Below, piece by piece: positions 31,845 to 41,815 of a DNA stretch of 64,000 bases (position 1 is its first letter; each line of letters starts with the position of its first letter). The position numbers and the translations under genes are program-made. Origin of the DNA: Wolbachia endosymbiont of Aedes albopictus (lineage in GTDB: Bacteria > Pseudomonadota > Alphaproteobacteria > Rickettsiales > Anaplasmataceae); assembly GCF_024804185.1 (NCBI RefSeq), contig NZ_CP101657.1, forward strand, positions 372,001 to 436,000, written 5' to 3'. The notes beneath the pieces were generated by a model. The model searched no databases. It was given only the letters and a program-made list of their open reading frames with translations, and was not told where the DNA came from.

Positions 31845-33272
31845 ATGTATAAGCTAGGTAAATCAATGTTTTCTGCGCTGGAGAAAAACAAATACACAAA
31901 AGTTATTGCATTACTCTTATCGATCTTTATGATTTTATTCAGTGTGATATATTGTAATTATTTACTAAGGAGTAATTTCCTTTCTTCTTACCGTGATTCA
32001 AGTGTAAACTTAAAAAGTATACTGGAAAATGGCATGATAAAAAAATACCATTATTTACTAATAGAAAAGCATCACATTAAATATAAAAGTTTTGATTACA
32101 TAAACCAACTGGTAAAACTGCGTGCTGAATTATTACAATCAGTGAGCAAAGTAAAGGATTTCAGCTTAATACTGTATGATCAAAACGGCAGAATAATATT
32201 CAGTAATTTTAACACTCAAGATTATGATTATGAACAGTTACTTACAAACGATGAAATTGATGAACTATTAAGTAACCAAGAAATATTTTATACTACAGGA
32301 AATACATTAACTTCTATTTTTCCTATATTCCATGAAAATAGCGTTAAACCGTCGTTTTTTTTGAAGATTCTTCGAAACTACAATAATTCTTATGTTATAG
32401 CATATGGCCTATTTTTAACATTTTTAGGCTTATTGTTAATAATTTTAATATTAATAATGTTCTATTTGCACTTTTCTAATACCCAAATGCTAGCCAAGCA
32501 ACATAAAACTAACATTGAATTACAGCAGATAAAAGAGGCATTAGAGCAAGAAAATGCAAATAAGCTAAAATTTTTTGCAAGCGTTACACATGAATTACGC
32601 ACACCTCTTAATGCTATTATTGGATTTGCGGAGTTGATCAAAAATGAAACTTTAGGTTCAATGGATAACTCTCAATACAAGGAGTATGCAGACGATATAT
32701 ATAATGCAGGAACACACTTACTTACCTTAATTAATGATGTGTTAGATTTTTCAAAAGCTGAATCAAGTAGTTTAACAGTAGAAAAAGTGAAGTTTAACCT
32801 GAACAAAATAATAGATTCATGCATAAATATGCTATTACCTAAATTAAAAGAAGCAGGGATTAATTTAAAAAAAGAGATGACTAATAAACAATTATTAGTC
32901 ATTGCAGATCCTAAGAGAATGAAACAAGTTATAATAAATTTATTATCAAACTCAATCAAGTTTACTCCCAAAAATGGTTTAATAAGAATGGTGATAAAAG
33001 AAAATATAGAAAAAAACTTATTAACTATTGAGTTTCATGACAATGGAATAGGAATAATGCAGCAGGATATATATAAAGTTATGTCTGTTTTTGGCCAAGC
33101 AGATTCGGGATATAGAAATGAAGGTACGGGCATCGGATTACCGCTAAGCAAGAAATTAGTAGAGTTAATGGGTGGAACTTTTGACATTAAAAGTGAAGCA
33201 AAACTTGGTACTACGATAACATTGAACTTCTTTTATGAAGAACAAACATGTGAAGATTCGATTGATTTTTAA
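31845..33272 (+). CDS. Membrane sensor histidine kinase, PleC-like
   Basis: Two membrane helices (near residues 20-40 and 190-210) bracket a roughly 145-residue external sensor region without a recognisable PAS motif. A coiled-coil linker, the dimerisation/phosphoacceptor box SVTHELRTPLNAIIGFAELI and the HATPase boxes INLLSNSIKFTPKNG, FHDNGIGIMQQD and GTGIGLPLSKKLVELMGG follow. There is no receiver domain, so it is not CckA; PleC/DivJ-type cell-cycle kinases are the nearest match. The frame opens at a TTG (31824) without a ribosome site; I prefer ATG 31845, and ATG 31866 is also possible. Confidence 0.88.
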   Translation: MYKLGKSMFSALEKNKYTKVIALLLSIFMILFSVIYCNYLLRSNFLSSYRDSSVNLKSILENGMIKKYHYLLIEKHHIKYKSFDYINQLVKLRAELLQSVSKVKDFSLILYDQNGRIIFSNFNTQDYDYEQLLTNDEIDELLSNQEIFYTTGNTLTSIFPIFHENSVKPSFFLKILRNYNNSYVIAYGLFLTFLGLLLIILILIMFYLHFSNTQMLAKQHKTNIELQQIKEALEQENANKLKFFASVTHELRTPLNAIIGFAELIKNETLGSMDNSQYKEYADDIYNAGTHLLTLINDVLDFSKAESSSLTVEKVKFNLNKIIDSCINMLLPKLKEAGINLKKEMTNKQLLVIADPKRMKQVIINLLSNSIKFTPKNGLIRMVIKENIEKNLLTIEFHDNGIGIMQQDIYKVMSVFGQADSGYRNEGTGIGLPLSKKLVELMGGTFDIKSEAKLGTTITLNFFYEEQTCEDSIDF

Positions 33273-33530
33273 TAGGATCTATTTGATATGGTCTTGAAAA
33301 CCACACTTTATCAAAAGCAGCAAGCCGAGAAGGTAGATACCGTCTGGCTAGTCAACAAGAAAATTATAAAAATTGAATCTCAAGCTGTATTGTAAAATCA
33401 AAAAATACTTCTAACTGTGTAGCGGTATAGTTAGTGGATATGTTGATAAGTAAATTAGTTATACCAATTCCCGCTATACAAGTCACAACTGTACGAACGT
33501 TGTAGTTTGGGACACCAGTGGGGTGTCATA

Positions 33531-33745
33531 CATAAGTGTTGAAAGTGCTATAAGTGGCATTATATAAGGTGGTTAACGGCATAAATTTCAATGGTAAATT
33601 AAAAAAGCGCCTTTTTGCCTGTGGTTAGAAGGTTTAAGCGAATTTTCGACGTGGTTTATCTGCTTTCCCAACAACGAAGGTTGATATCAAGAGGAGATTT
33701 ACATACCATTAATCACCTTGTGTGATTGCACTTTCAACACTTATG
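33531..33745. mobile_element. MITE-like element with perfect 18-bp terminal inverted repeats
   Basis: CATAAGTGTTGAAAGTGC at 33531-33548 is the exact reverse complement of 33728-33745. The 215-bp interval holds no usable frame, as expected for a miniature inverted-repeat element moved by a transposase elsewhere. Flanks share TGTCAT. No second copy is seen in this window. Confidence 0.6.
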
Positions 33746-33749
33746 GAGT

Positions 33750-33878
33750 GTCATCCCAGTGCCCAGACACTGGTTCTATGCAACTTAATTAAAAACGTTT
33801 GTTTTAGCGTAAGACAACTACCTTTAGCTCATCAGCTTAGTTATAAGCAAAATTTCTGGATTCCAGACTGGAATGACA
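33750..33878. repeat. Class 2 palindromes, diverged pair
   Basis: GTCATCCCAGTGCCCAGACA-CTGG at the left and TTCCAGACTGGAATGAC at the right, facing each other. The right-hand member is a 12-bp perfect palindrome TTCCAG/ACTGGAA-type. Confidence 0.7.
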
Positions 33879-33949
33879 CCATTCGCTGTCTTCAAAAATG
33901 AATGTTCGTACAGCTATGGATTGGACACGGGTGGTTTAAAAAAGGCATT

Positions 33950-34302
33950 AGGACACAGGTTAAGGTAAAACTACTGTGAGGACTATCTTGTACGTTGGGA
34001 TCAGCTCCCTGATCTAACAAGCATTGGACTAGTGGTGGACATGCAGCACTTTTCCTGCATTGAATGGCAATGTGCAGTAGTGTTGTTTCTACTTCATAAC
34101 CATCATCTAATTTGAATCTGAAGTTTGGATTAAATTCACTACTTTTCCATTCTTCATATACATTATTAAGTTCTTCTCTCAGCTAATTTTTTATTTCACC
34201 ATAAATCTCAATAGAATCACCCTTACCAGAATCAATGGTGTCACTTATTCTTGCTAATATATTGTCAAACTTTTTGAATTGAGATTTATCTTGTGGTGCC
34301 AT
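33950..34302 (-). pseudogene. Broken ankyrin-repeat protein gene
   Basis: From ATG 34302 the minus strand encodes MAPQDKSQFKKFDNILARIS and on to codon 39, then a TAG (34183-34185). The same frame then continues for about 75 codons with EELNNVYEEWKSSEFNP and an ankyrin unit: TTLLHIAIQCRKSA, PPLVQCLLDQGADPNVQDS. The sequence runs out into repeats near 33950, just past the first ankyrin unit. One premature stop plus a missing 3' part make it a pseudogene. The reading frame is otherwise clean, so decay is recent. Confidence 0.8.
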
Positions 34303-34442
34303 ATTACCAACCTCTAGAATAAAATTATTTAATTATACAATAAAACTAAAGGGAATCAAGTCCAGCACTTATTCAGGAAACAATAGCTTAAAAAGAGACT
34401 TAGTGTTAAATTTCTAATAGATTACTTATAAAAATAAATCTT

Positions 34443-35615
34443 ATGGAAAGCAGAGCTTGGTTCATTTGGCTGATCAGTAACTTGGTTGTTATATTCAGCA
34501 ATATGCAGATAATTTATACTTTTATAAGTGTGAATCTCGAAAAAGAACTTGGACTGACAATTATGCAAGTTGCGCTAGCTAACTCAGTATATACTTGGAC
34601 TTTTGCCATCTTACAATTTTTTAGTGGGACAATGTTTAATGTTTTTTCCAGTAAAAAAATTTATTTTTTCTCATTATTAACTATGATTTTTGGGTTCTTT
34701 GTCCTTATTAATAGCGACAATTTTGCTCATTTGATTTTATCACAATTATTGATTGCAACTGGAGCATCATTTGGTTTTATTGGTGCTGCTCATATAAGTA
34801 GCATCTGTTTTCCCGTTGCCCAATTTGGCCTGATGTTTTCACTAGTGCAGACAATTTCAAGTCTTTCTGCACTGATAATTCAAATATTGTTCTCTAGCTT
34901 GCTTGCCGAAGGTGCAGATTGGAAGAATCTGATTGTATGCACAATACTGTTTGGTGTGTTGATATTTGTACTTACGCTTTTTTGTCCAAACACACTTCCA
35001 GAAAGCAGTTCAGAAGAATGCACAATACAAAACTCTATAAGAACAGTAATGTTCACAGTGCTAAAATTAAGAGATATCTGGATAACTTCAGTGGTGGGTG
35101 CTATTACTTTTGGAACATTTTTAGCACTTAACACCCTCTGGGCTCCAAGGTTACTGGGCAACTCAGAACTCAATACAATGGAGTCAGGTATAGCAACCGC
35201 AATACTATGGCTTGGTCTTGCAGTTGGTGCTCCAATTGCAGATCGAATCTCAAACTTATTTAAAAATAGGAAATATGTAATTTCTGCTTTTGCTTTATTG
35301 CAAGGCGTCTCAATTATTATTTTACTATGCAGCCATTTAACAGTCCACGTTGTGTACTTTTGTATGTTAATGTTCGGGTTTTTTGCGGGAGGACATATGC
35401 TTAATTTTACTGTCGGCAGCGAGATTGTGAAACGAAAATACATTAGCACATCTTCATCTATTATCAATGGGTTTATGTTTATTGTCAGCGGAATTATAGT
35501 GTCAATGCTAGCACTTTTTACAAATCATCAAATGGCGCTTTTTGCAATATTTGCAATGTTGGCAGTTGCTAGTATTTTAAATTATGCTACAGAAGAGACA
35601 TACCCTAAAAAATAG
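34443..35615 (+). CDS. MFS transporter
   Basis: A 390-residue integral membrane protein with about 12 predicted helices, six on each side of a short central loop near residue 190-200. The pattern of helix lengths and the FSGTMFNVFSSKKIYFFSLL loop 2-3 region fit the major facilitator superfamily. Substrate unknown. It precedes the HU/IHF gene by 60 bp on the same strand. Confidence 0.85.
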   Translation: MESRAWFIWLISNLVVIFSNMQIIYTFISVNLEKELGLTIMQVALANSVYTWTFAILQFFSGTMFNVFSSKKIYFFSLLTMIFGFFVLINSDNFAHLILSQLLIATGASFGFIGAAHISSICFPVAQFGLMFSLVQTISSLSALIIQILFSSLLAEGADWKNLIVCTILFGVLIFVLTLFCPNTLPESSSEECTIQNSIRTVMFTVLKLRDIWITSVVGAITFGTFLALNTLWAPRLLGNSELNTMESGIATAILWLGLAVGAPIADRISNLFKNRKYVISAFALLQGVSIIILLCSHLTVHVVYFCMLMFGFFAGGHMLNFTVGSEIVKRKYISTSSSIINGFMFIVSGIIVSMLALFTNHQMALFAIFAMLAVASILNYATEETYPKK

Positions 35616-35675
35616 GGTAGCTGAATCTTGAGTCGATTGCTATATTATATTTACGTATTGTAATATTTATCAATA

Positions 35676-35981
35676 ATGGATCACGTTACAACAAAAGACA
35701 CAACAGTAACTAAGGCAACGATAGCTGAAAATATAAACCAAGAAATAGGATTATCAAAGGAAGACTCTTCTTCGATAATAGATGATATATTGAACGAAAT
35801 AAAGACAAGCTTGGCAAAGGATGGAATAGTAAAGATATCGTCATTTGGAACATTCTTGGTTAAGAAAAAGAAGGAAAGACCAGGAAATATACCAAATACA
35901 TCAGAGAAAGTGATGATTCAGGCAAGAAGTTCAATTTCTTTTAGGCCTTCAAAAATTATAAAAAAATTAATCAATAATTAA
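35676..35981 (+). CDS. HU/IHF family DNA-binding protein
   Basis: A 101-residue nucleoid protein. The dimer core (TKATIAENINQEIGLSKEDS, SSFGTFLVKKKKERPGNIPN) is followed by the C-terminal helix ISFRPSKIIKKLIN, closest to the IHF alpha type. It bends DNA and may act in replication, recombination or transcription. The stop overlaps the MerR start by 1 bp (TAATG). Confidence 0.93.
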   Translation: MDHVTTKDTTVTKATIAENINQEIGLSKEDSSSIIDDILNEIKTSLAKDGIVKISSFGTFLVKKKKERPGNIPNTSEKVMIQARSSISFRPSKIIKKLINN

Positions 35982-36307
35982 TGAATAAGGAAAAATTATT
36001 TTATACGATTGGGGAAGTAGCTGAAGAGCTACATTTGGAACAGCATGTTTTAAGATTTTGGGAAGGTCAATTTCATCAAATTAAGCCTACAAAGCGTAAA
36101 GGAAGAAGGCTATATGATCGTAAGTGTATAGAGGCCATAAAGAAAGTAAAACACATGCTATATGATAAAGGATATACAATAAAAGGAGTGCAAAAAGAAT
36201 TTGGTAATGATATAAGAGTCACAAAGAATTTGTTGCAAGAACTTACCGATTTGAGGGATTATTTAACTAGTAAAATAAATAACGAGGAAAGTAACGAACA
36301 GGTGTGA
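35981..36307 (+). CDS. MerR family transcriptional regulator
   Basis: A 108-residue protein with an N-terminal winged helix: YTIGEVAEELHLEQHVLRFW, then EGQFHQIKPTKRKGRRLYDRKCIEAI and VKHMLYDKGYTIKGVQKEFG. A short helix follows (VTKNLLQELTDLRDYLTSK). There is no Cys-rich or ligand-binding C-terminal domain, so the effector is unknown. Translationally coupled to the HU/IHF gene; this pair is a common arrangement in alphaproteobacteria. Confidence 0.93.
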   Translation: MNKEKLFYTIGEVAEELHLEQHVLRFWEGQFHQIKPTKRKGRRLYDRKCIEAIKKVKHMLYDKGYTIKGVQKEFGNDIRVTKNLLQELTDLRDYLTSKINNEESNEQV

Positions 36308-36352
36308 AACACTACGTCTTGCTAAAATTTTGGAGTTTTTTGAGAGTTTAAA

Positions 36353-36949
36353 ATGTGGCATATAGCCTCATTTCTTATGTTATTAGCAATATTAATAGGC
36401 TGTGGCCTGCAAAAACCTGCACCTGTGCTGCTTAAAGGCGAAGAATTTTACGGAAAAAGAGAGCTGGAATATACAAGAGAGTACCATTTAATTAGGGAGC
36501 CTCTAATAAAAAAAGAAAATAGAAAAGCCATCATAAATAGGATATACAGAGATAATAATGATACGCAAAACACGGGGGTAAATTGTAAATTTGTAATGCC
36601 AGTTAAAGGTACAGCTACGTCTTCTGATGGAACGTGTAAGGATGGCATAAAAATTGCTGCTCAAAATGGAACGAATGTAGTTGCCTCTGCACCCGGCAAA
36701 GTGGTATATGTAGGCAAAGGGCTGAGATGGTATGGAAATTTAATTATAGTAGAACACAAAGATAATTACATGACTGTGTACTCCTATTTAAAAAACATAC
36801 ATGTTGAAATTGGTGATAAAGTAAAACAGGGTCAAGTAATTGGGTCTGCAGGTAAGTCAAGTACGCAGGATAAAGATCCGCAGATGTGCTTTACAATACG
36901 GCATAACGGTCAAGCGATTGATCCTTTGAAGCATATGAACTGTAATTGA
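36353..36949 (+). CDS. Degenerate LytM/M23-fold lipoprotein
   Basis: A 198-residue protein with a lipoprotein signal (lipobox LIGC, Cys17), then a short linker and a peptidase M23 fold (FVMPVKGTATSSDGTCKDGI, VVASAPGKVVYVGKGLRWYG, GDKVKQGQVIGSAG). The zinc ligands are gone: the HxxxD-type site reads DGIKIAA, the middle His (YxHL) is YSYL and the HxH is QMCF. It resembles non-catalytic LytM proteins such as NlpD/EnvC that activate amidases, so an envelope or division regulator is more likely than a hydrolase. Confidence 0.85.
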   Translation: MWHIASFLMLLAILIGCGLQKPAPVLLKGEEFYGKRELEYTREYHLIREPLIKKENRKAIINRIYRDNNDTQNTGVNCKFVMPVKGTATSSDGTCKDGIKIAAQNGTNVVASAPGKVVYVGKGLRWYGNLIIVEHKDNYMTVYSYLKNIHVEIGDKVKQGQVIGSAGKSSTQDKDPQMCFTIRHNGQAIDPLKHMNCN

Positions 36950-36961
36950 ATTTGGATTTAT

Positions 36962-39412
36962 ATGAAATATGATTTTAAAAACGTTGAAAAATTTTATCAA
37001 GATAAGTGGAACTTTTCTGTAAGCAAGAATAGTGAACAAGAGAAATGTTACGTATTGGAGATGTTTCCATATCCATCCGGTAAAATTCATATGGGGCACT
37101 TACGTAACTATGCAATAGGGGATGTGATAGCGCGTTACAAGAGAGCTAATGGATTTGAGGTTTTGCATCCAATTGGCTGGGATGCGTTTGGATTACCAGC
37201 TGAAAATGCAGCAAGGGAGAATAATATTAGCCCTGCGGCATGGACGAAAGAGAATACAGATAGTATGCGTGCGCAGCTTAGATCTATAGGTCTTTCTTAT
37301 AACTGGGAGCGTGAACTCTCCACATGTGAACCTGATTACTACAAACACGAACAAAAATTTTTCCTGGATTTTTTAAAGCATGGGCTTGCCTATCGAAAAG
37401 AGTCGTGGGTTAACTGGGATCCGGTAGACCAAACAGTGCTTGCAAATGAACAAGTAGTCGATGGAAAAGGGTGGCGGTCAGGCGCAGTTGTTGAAAAACG
37501 TAAGTTATCCCAATGGTTTTTAAAGATTACTGATTTCGCTGAAGATTTACTCAAGTGCTTGCAAGATCTAAAAAATTGGCCAGAAAAAGTCAAAACAATG
37601 CAAGAGCGCTGGATAGGAAAATCTGAAGGGGTCACCATAGAGTTTGAAATAGTTGGTCTAAATAAGAAATTAAAGATTTTTACAACTTCTCCTCATACTT
37701 TATTTGGAGCTTCTTTTTTTGCGGTAGCAGCAGAGTACCCTATTGTGCAGGATCTTAAGGACAAAGAAATACGAGACTTTATTGATAACATAAAGGCAAA
37801 GGGAGAGAATGGCGAAAAAATAGGAGTTTACACCGGATTAAACGTCAAGCATCCATTTCTTGATAAGGAATTGCCGCTTTACATAGCGAATTTTGTGTTG
37901 ATGGAATATGGGGAAGGTGCGATTTTTGGTTGCCCTGCACATGATCAGCGTGATTTTGAATTTGCACAGAAATATGATTTGCCGATTATTCCTGTAGTTC
38001 GTGAAGAGGGTGCACAAGCCACAGAGACCTTAAAAGAAGTATACACCGGCGATGGGGTAATGTTCAATTCTGAATTCTTAAACGGATTAACTGTCAGCAA
38101 AGCAAAGAAAGTAGCCATTAAAAAGCTTGAAGAAAAAGGAATAGGCAAGAAAACGATAAACTATCGTTTACATGATTGGGGAATTTCAAGGCAACGTTAT
38201 TGGGGATGCCCTATACCTATAATATATTGTAAAGATTGCGGAACTGTTCCAGTGCCAGAAAAAGACCTTCCTGTGGTTCTACCTGCAGATGTAGAATTTA
38301 CAAGTGGTGGCAATCCGCTGGATAAGCACCCAACTTGGAAGTTCGTTGATTGTCCAAAATGTGGCAAGCAAGCAGAGCGTGAAACTGATACATTCGATAC
38401 CTTTTTTGAGTCTTCCTGGTATTTTGCTGCATTCTGTAGTGAAGATAAATCAATAGACAAAAATGCATGTAATCGTTTTATGCCTGTTGATTATTATATA
38501 GGTGGGATAGAACATGCAATTCTGCATTTGCTTTACTCACGATTTTTCTGCCGTGCTTTAACCAAATGTGGCTATTTTGATATTAAAGAGCCTTTCTCTA
38601 CTTTAATCACTCAAGGAATGGTCTGCCATGCAACTTATAAAGACGAAAATGGTAAGTGGCTATTTCCCGCAGAAGCAAAAGAGTTGATTGCACAAGGAGC
38701 TAAGGTTCAAGTGGGCAAAGTTGAAAAAATGAGCAAGTCGAAAAAGAACACAGTTGATCCAAATTTTATCATAGAAAAATATGGTGCTGATACTGCTCGC
38801 TTGTTTGTGTTGTCCGACACTCCTCCAGAAAAAGATATGGAATGGTCCGATGATGGCGTGGAAGGTTGTTTTCGTTATGTAAATAAATTGCAGCGTATGG
38901 TCATGCAGCTGAGACCTGTAAATATACACTATGATAATGAAAGTATTACGGGTGGACTTCTAGAATACAGAAAAAAAATTCATAAACTCTTACACAGACT
39001 TACAGATGATTTGGAAAACTGCAGATTAAACTGTGTAGTGGCAAAATTTCGTGAGATGACGAATTTAATAGCTGAAATAGATGTAAAAACTGGAAAATCT
39101 CTTATTGATGAAGGTATATGTATATTAATCAGAGTAATCGAACCATTCATACCACATCTAGCTGAAAGCCTATGGCAAGAAATAGGAGGTCAACCTTGGC
39201 CAAAAGCTGATGAATCATTATTAGTTGACGATACGGTAACTATAGCAGTGCAAATCAATGGAAAATTACGTACAACAATAGAGGTAGCAATTAACTTACC
39301 TCAAGAAGAATTGAAGAAAATAGCGATAGACTCTGTGTCCAGTAAGATCGGTCAAAGCAAAGTTCGCACTGTATATGCTGTACCAAATAAGATAGTAAAT
39401 ATAGTTATATAA
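36962..39412 (+). CDS. leuS: Leucyl-tRNA synthetase
   Basis: Class I synthetase of 816 residues. The HIGH-type motif is [15 protein letters not shown], the editing domain is at about 220-400, the zinc-like Cys motif is CKDCGTVP with CPKCGKQ, and KMSKS is exact in [21 protein letters not shown] and the C-terminal tRNA-binding region are present. It is the last gene of a plus-strand series that may start at the MFS or HU/IHF gene, with 12 bp from the LytM gene. Confidence 0.98.
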   Translation: MKYDFKNVEKFYQDKWNFSVSKNSEQEKCYVLEMFPYPSGKIHMGHLRNYAIGDVIARYKRANGFEVLHPIGWDAFGLPAENAARENNISPAAWTKENTDSMRAQLRSIGLSYNWERELSTCEPDYYKHEQKFFLDFLKHGLAYRKESWVNWDPVDQTVLANEQVVDGKGWRSGAVVEKRKLSQWFLKITDFAEDLLKCLQDLKNWPEKVKTMQERWIGKSEGVTIEFEIVGLNKKLKIFTTSPHTLFGASFFAVAAEYPIVQDLKDKEIRDFIDNIKAKGENGEKIGVYTGLNVKHPFLDKELPLYIANFVLMEYGEGAIFGCPAHDQRDFEFAQKYDLPIIPVVREEGAQATETLKEVYTGDGVMFNSEFLNGLTVSKAKKVAIKKLEEKGIGKKTINYRLHDWGISRQRYWGCPIPIIYCKDCGTVPVPEKDLPVVLPADVEFTSGGNPLDKHPTWKFVDCPKCGKQAERETDTFDTFFESSWYFAAFCSEDKSIDKNACNRFMPVDYYIGGIEHAILHLLYSRFFCRALTKCGYFDIKEPFSTLITQGMVCHATYKDENGKWLFPAEAKELIAQGAKVQVGKVEKMSKSKKNTVDPNFIIEKYGADTARLFVLSDTPPEKDMEWSDDGVEGCFRYVNKLQRMVMQLRPVNIHYDNESITGGLLEYRKKIHKLLHRLTDDLENCRLNCVVAKFREMTNLIAEIDVKTGKSLIDEGICILIRVIEPFIPHLAESLWQEIGGQPWPKADESLLVDDTVTIAVQINGKLRTTIEVAINLPQEELKKIAIDSVSSKIGQSKVRTVYAVPNKIVNIVI

Positions 39413-40056
39413 AAAATCCGAGTGTATCTGTTCAGGCAATGGCGTCAACTTAAGGGAAAATATCAGTGATAGTGTATAAAATTTCTCTCTAAAATTTTTA
39501 CCATTAAATTACCCAAAAGCTGCAATAAACAGCACTTTTGTTTCTGTTTTATAGTATTTTCAAAAGCGAATGAAATATATTCTATACCGAGAATATGCAC
39601 GAGCTCCAAGAGGAGAAAAAATATATGCTGATGTTCCAGGAAAAAAGTGGGAAAGAGTGAGTATAATAGGTGGATGGATTGAAAAGAAGTTTATTGCACC
39701 AATGACCTTCACAGGAGGGTTTAATAAAGATGTATTTAATGTATGGTTAGAGCGAACCACAATTGCATATCTCAATATATCAGAGTACCGGTTGTTCCAA
39801 ACTCCTATACGAGGTCATCACATTTTGTGAGCCACACCGGTGGCAGAATCTGGGTCACGAGGTCTTCTTCATACACTCCATGTAAGAGCAGAAAGTGCCT
39901 CAAAAGAACTGTCACCTATCAACTCTGAAAAGTTATTATCTTCTCTTGCTTTCAACTAAGCAATACTTATTCATATCATCTGGGTAAGGTCACAGTCATA
40001 TAATAAAAGACCAAGGACGTAAGTATTTCTTTCCTTTTGCAGAAGGATATTGTCAC
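39413..40056. other. Spacer between leuS and recF
   Basis: Holds an IS630 transposase fragment (39567-39830) and otherwise no gene. The stretch 39831-40056 has only short frames and no recognisable repeat. Confidence 0.7.
39567..39830 (+). pseudogene. IS630-family transposase fragment
   Basis: About 86 codons matching the middle of IS630 transposases: YREYARAPRGEKIYADVPGK, then RVSIIGGWIEKKFIAPMTFTGG and NKDVFNVWLER. The N-terminal helix-turn-helix part and the catalytic C-terminal Asp/Glu segments are missing. After NVWLER the expected IVMDNASFH-type motif is absent. Start and stop are accidental. Confidence 0.75.
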
Positions 40057-41136
40057 TTATTTACTTAACAATTCAAAAAACTTGAAAGAATAAAGATAGC
40101 TATTGAAATTATCTTGATTTACATCAGTTATCCAAGTTTGACATTGAATACTTAACACTTCCTCTATTAACGCCTTTCTGTAATGCTTATCCAGATGAGA
40201 CATTATATCATCAAGTAGAAGAAGTGGTGCCTTATTGTAATAAATACACCTTGCTTTTACACTGGATAAAATAATAGAAAGCAGTAATAACTTTTGTTCT
40301 CCAGTGGAACACAGATTTATTGGTACGTTTCTTTTTTGACAAAAAACCCGAAAATTATCGTTATGCACACCAAGGGTTACTCTACCAGTCAATGAATCTT
40401 TTTCTCTGTTTTCCTTTAGACGATTCTGAAAATATTCTGCAGTATCGTCCAAAGTTAGCTGGCTGCTGAATTTCAAACTTGCCTTCGGAAAAAGCTTACT
40501 GGAATGGTTATCAATTGTATCTTGTAATATTTTTAAAACAGACGATCGCATATGTAAAATACTAACTGCATTAACGGCCATTATGTTTTCAAGACTAGAG
40601 AACCAGTTTTTGTTCAAAATGTTCTCCCTCAATAGTTTACTTCGCTCATGCTTAGCTTTTCTATACCTCATGTAGCAGCAAGTGTAATTTTCTTCAAACA
40701 GTGAAACTATACGGTCTAAAAATCTTAATCTGTCACTTGGAGAATTAAGAAGAACATAGTCCATTTGTGGAATCAGCCATATTACATTGGATATCTTATA
40801 CAGAGATGAATAACTTGATTGCGTTTTTCCATCAATTTGTATTAGTTTCTTATCAAAACTCTTTGCGATACCAATTGAATTAAAATCCGTTCCATTAAAA
40901 AAATTATAGTGCACTACCCAATCTTCATTACTAAATCTATTTTGTATCTCACTAGCTTTTGCTTTTTTCATTCCATTGCTTTTAGCAAGCAACGAGATTG
41001 CTTCAAGTATATTAGTTTTACCAATACCATTTTCGCCAGTTATTACAACTGAGCTATCATCTGAATCCAGTTCAAAGTTTGAGTGGCTACGAAAATTATG
41101 TAATTTCAGCTTTTTTATGTAGCAATGGGTAGCCAT
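40057..41136 (-). CDS. recF: DNA replication and repair protein RecF
   Basis: SMC-like ATPase that loads RecA at gaps. The 359-residue protein has Walker A GENGIGKTNILEAI (34-47) after LKLHNFRSHSNFELD, the signature CSTGEQKLLLLSIILS and Walker B LLLLDDIMSHLD. Length is normal. It is not next to dnaA or dnaN. It follows bcp by 16 bp on the same strand. Confidence 0.95.
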   Translation of the reverse strand: MATHCYIKKLKLHNFRSHSNFELDSDDSSVVITGENGIGKTNILEAISLLAKSNGMKKAKASEIQNRFSNEDWVVHYNFFNGTDFNSIGIAKSFDKKLIQIDGKTQSSYSSLYKISNVIWLIPQMDYVLLNSPSDRLRFLDRIVSLFEENYTCCYMRYRKAKHERSKLLRENILNKNWFSSLENIMAVNAVSILHMRSSVLKILQDTIDNHSSKLFPKASLKFSSQLTLDDTAEYFQNRLKENREKDSLTGRVTLGVHNDNFRVFCQKRNVPINLCSTGEQKLLLLSIILSSVKARCIYYNKAPLLLLDDIMSHLDKHYRKALIEEVLSIQCQTWITDVNQDNFNSYLYSFKFFELLSK

Positions 41137-41152
41137 TAACCTATTCTTTAGT

Positions 41153-41620
41153 TTACATTCTCCTTACTTCTTCCAGAACCTCATCAACATGCCCACTAAC
41201 TTTTACATTTTTCCAGATCTTCACTACTTTACCTTTTTTATCTATTAAAAAAGTAGTGCGCTCTATTCCCATATACTTTTTGCCAAACATACTTTTCTCT
41301 ACCCAAACACCATATTTTTCCAACATTTCAGCATTCTCATCAGAAACTAAAGAAAATGGCAGAGAATATTTTGCTTTGAAGTTAGCATGGCGCTTAACAC
41401 TATCTTTTGATACACCAATTATCACTGTGTCAAAGGAAGAAAAATCATCTATTTTATCTCTAAAGCCTTTTGCCTCCATCCTACAACCAGGAGTATCGTC
41501 TTTAGGATAAAAATAAAGAACTACATTTTTTTTATCAAAAAATTCACTTAATGATAAATTTTCACCAGAATCTGTTGGTAAGCTAAAATCAGGTGCATTA
41601 TTTCCTACTGCTAATTCCAT
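41153..41620 (-). CDS. bcp: Peroxiredoxin, Bcp/PrxQ type (1-Cys)
   Basis: Thiol peroxidase reducing hydrogen and organic peroxides. From the ATG at 41620 the protein is 155 residues, the usual Bcp length: MELAVGNNAPDFSLPTDSGE, then FYPKDDTPGC with peroxidatic C46. The resolving Cys five residues on in E. coli Bcp is Lys (CRMEAKGF), so it must use another resolving thiol. The open frame runs upstream to 41785 through two more copies of its own 5' end; I chose 41620 because GGAG lies 6 nt before it and it fits the family length. RecF follows by 16 bp. Confidence 0.9.
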   Translation of the reverse strand: MELAVGNNAPDFSLPTDSGENLSLSEFFDKKNVVLYFYPKDDTPGCRMEAKGFRDKIDDFSSFDTVIIGVSKDSVKRHANFKAKYSLPFSLVSDENAEMLEKYGVWVEKSMFGKKYMGIERTTFLIDKKGKVVKIWKNVKVSGHVDEVLEEVRRM

Positions 41621-41815
41621 ACCTTGCTCCATTAATAACACTTTTACGGTATTATAGTAATATGGTACATTATTTCCTACTGCTAATTCCATATCTCGTT
41701 CCATTAATACCACTTCTGTGGTACTATAGTAATATGGCACATTATTTCCTACTGTTAATTCCATACTTTGCTCCATTGATAACACTTTTATCTATAGTAG
41801 TATATTGTAGTCAGA
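41597..41815 (-). repeat. 72-bp tandem repeat of the bcp leader and start
   Basis: Units at about 41705-41776 and 41633-41704, plus the current gene start from 41632. Each contains a TACTATA-type stretch, an ATGGAGC/ATGGAACG start-or-SD segment and the codons for MELxVGNN. The three copies are in frame without a stop, so a 210-residue product is possible. The middle copy has lost the GGAG. Confidence 0.85.

Larger units (their letters stand above)
33273..34442. other. Decayed 1.2-kb intergenic region
   Basis: Contains, in order: an unassigned stretch with short frames only (33273-33480), a GTACGAACGTT motif (33484-33505), a MITE-like element (33531-33745), class 2 palindromes (33750-33878), an inverted copy of the motif at 33901-33920, and a broken ankyrin-type gene (about 33950-34302). 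The remainder (34303-34442) presumably holds the promoter of the MFS gene. Confidence 0.75.

Noticed and set aside
33295-33400. Short frames after the histidine kinase
   Set aside because: Under 30 codons, no similarity recognised, no ribosome site; perhaps decayed coding DNA but not supportable.
34880-35467. 195-codon frame antisense to the MFS gene
   Set aside because: Opposite strand encodes a 12-helix transporter with normal codon use; the antisense frame has no recognisable domain.
39743-39928. 61-codon frame after the IS630 fragment
   Set aside because: No family match, no ribosome site, and it overlaps the transposase fragment in another frame.
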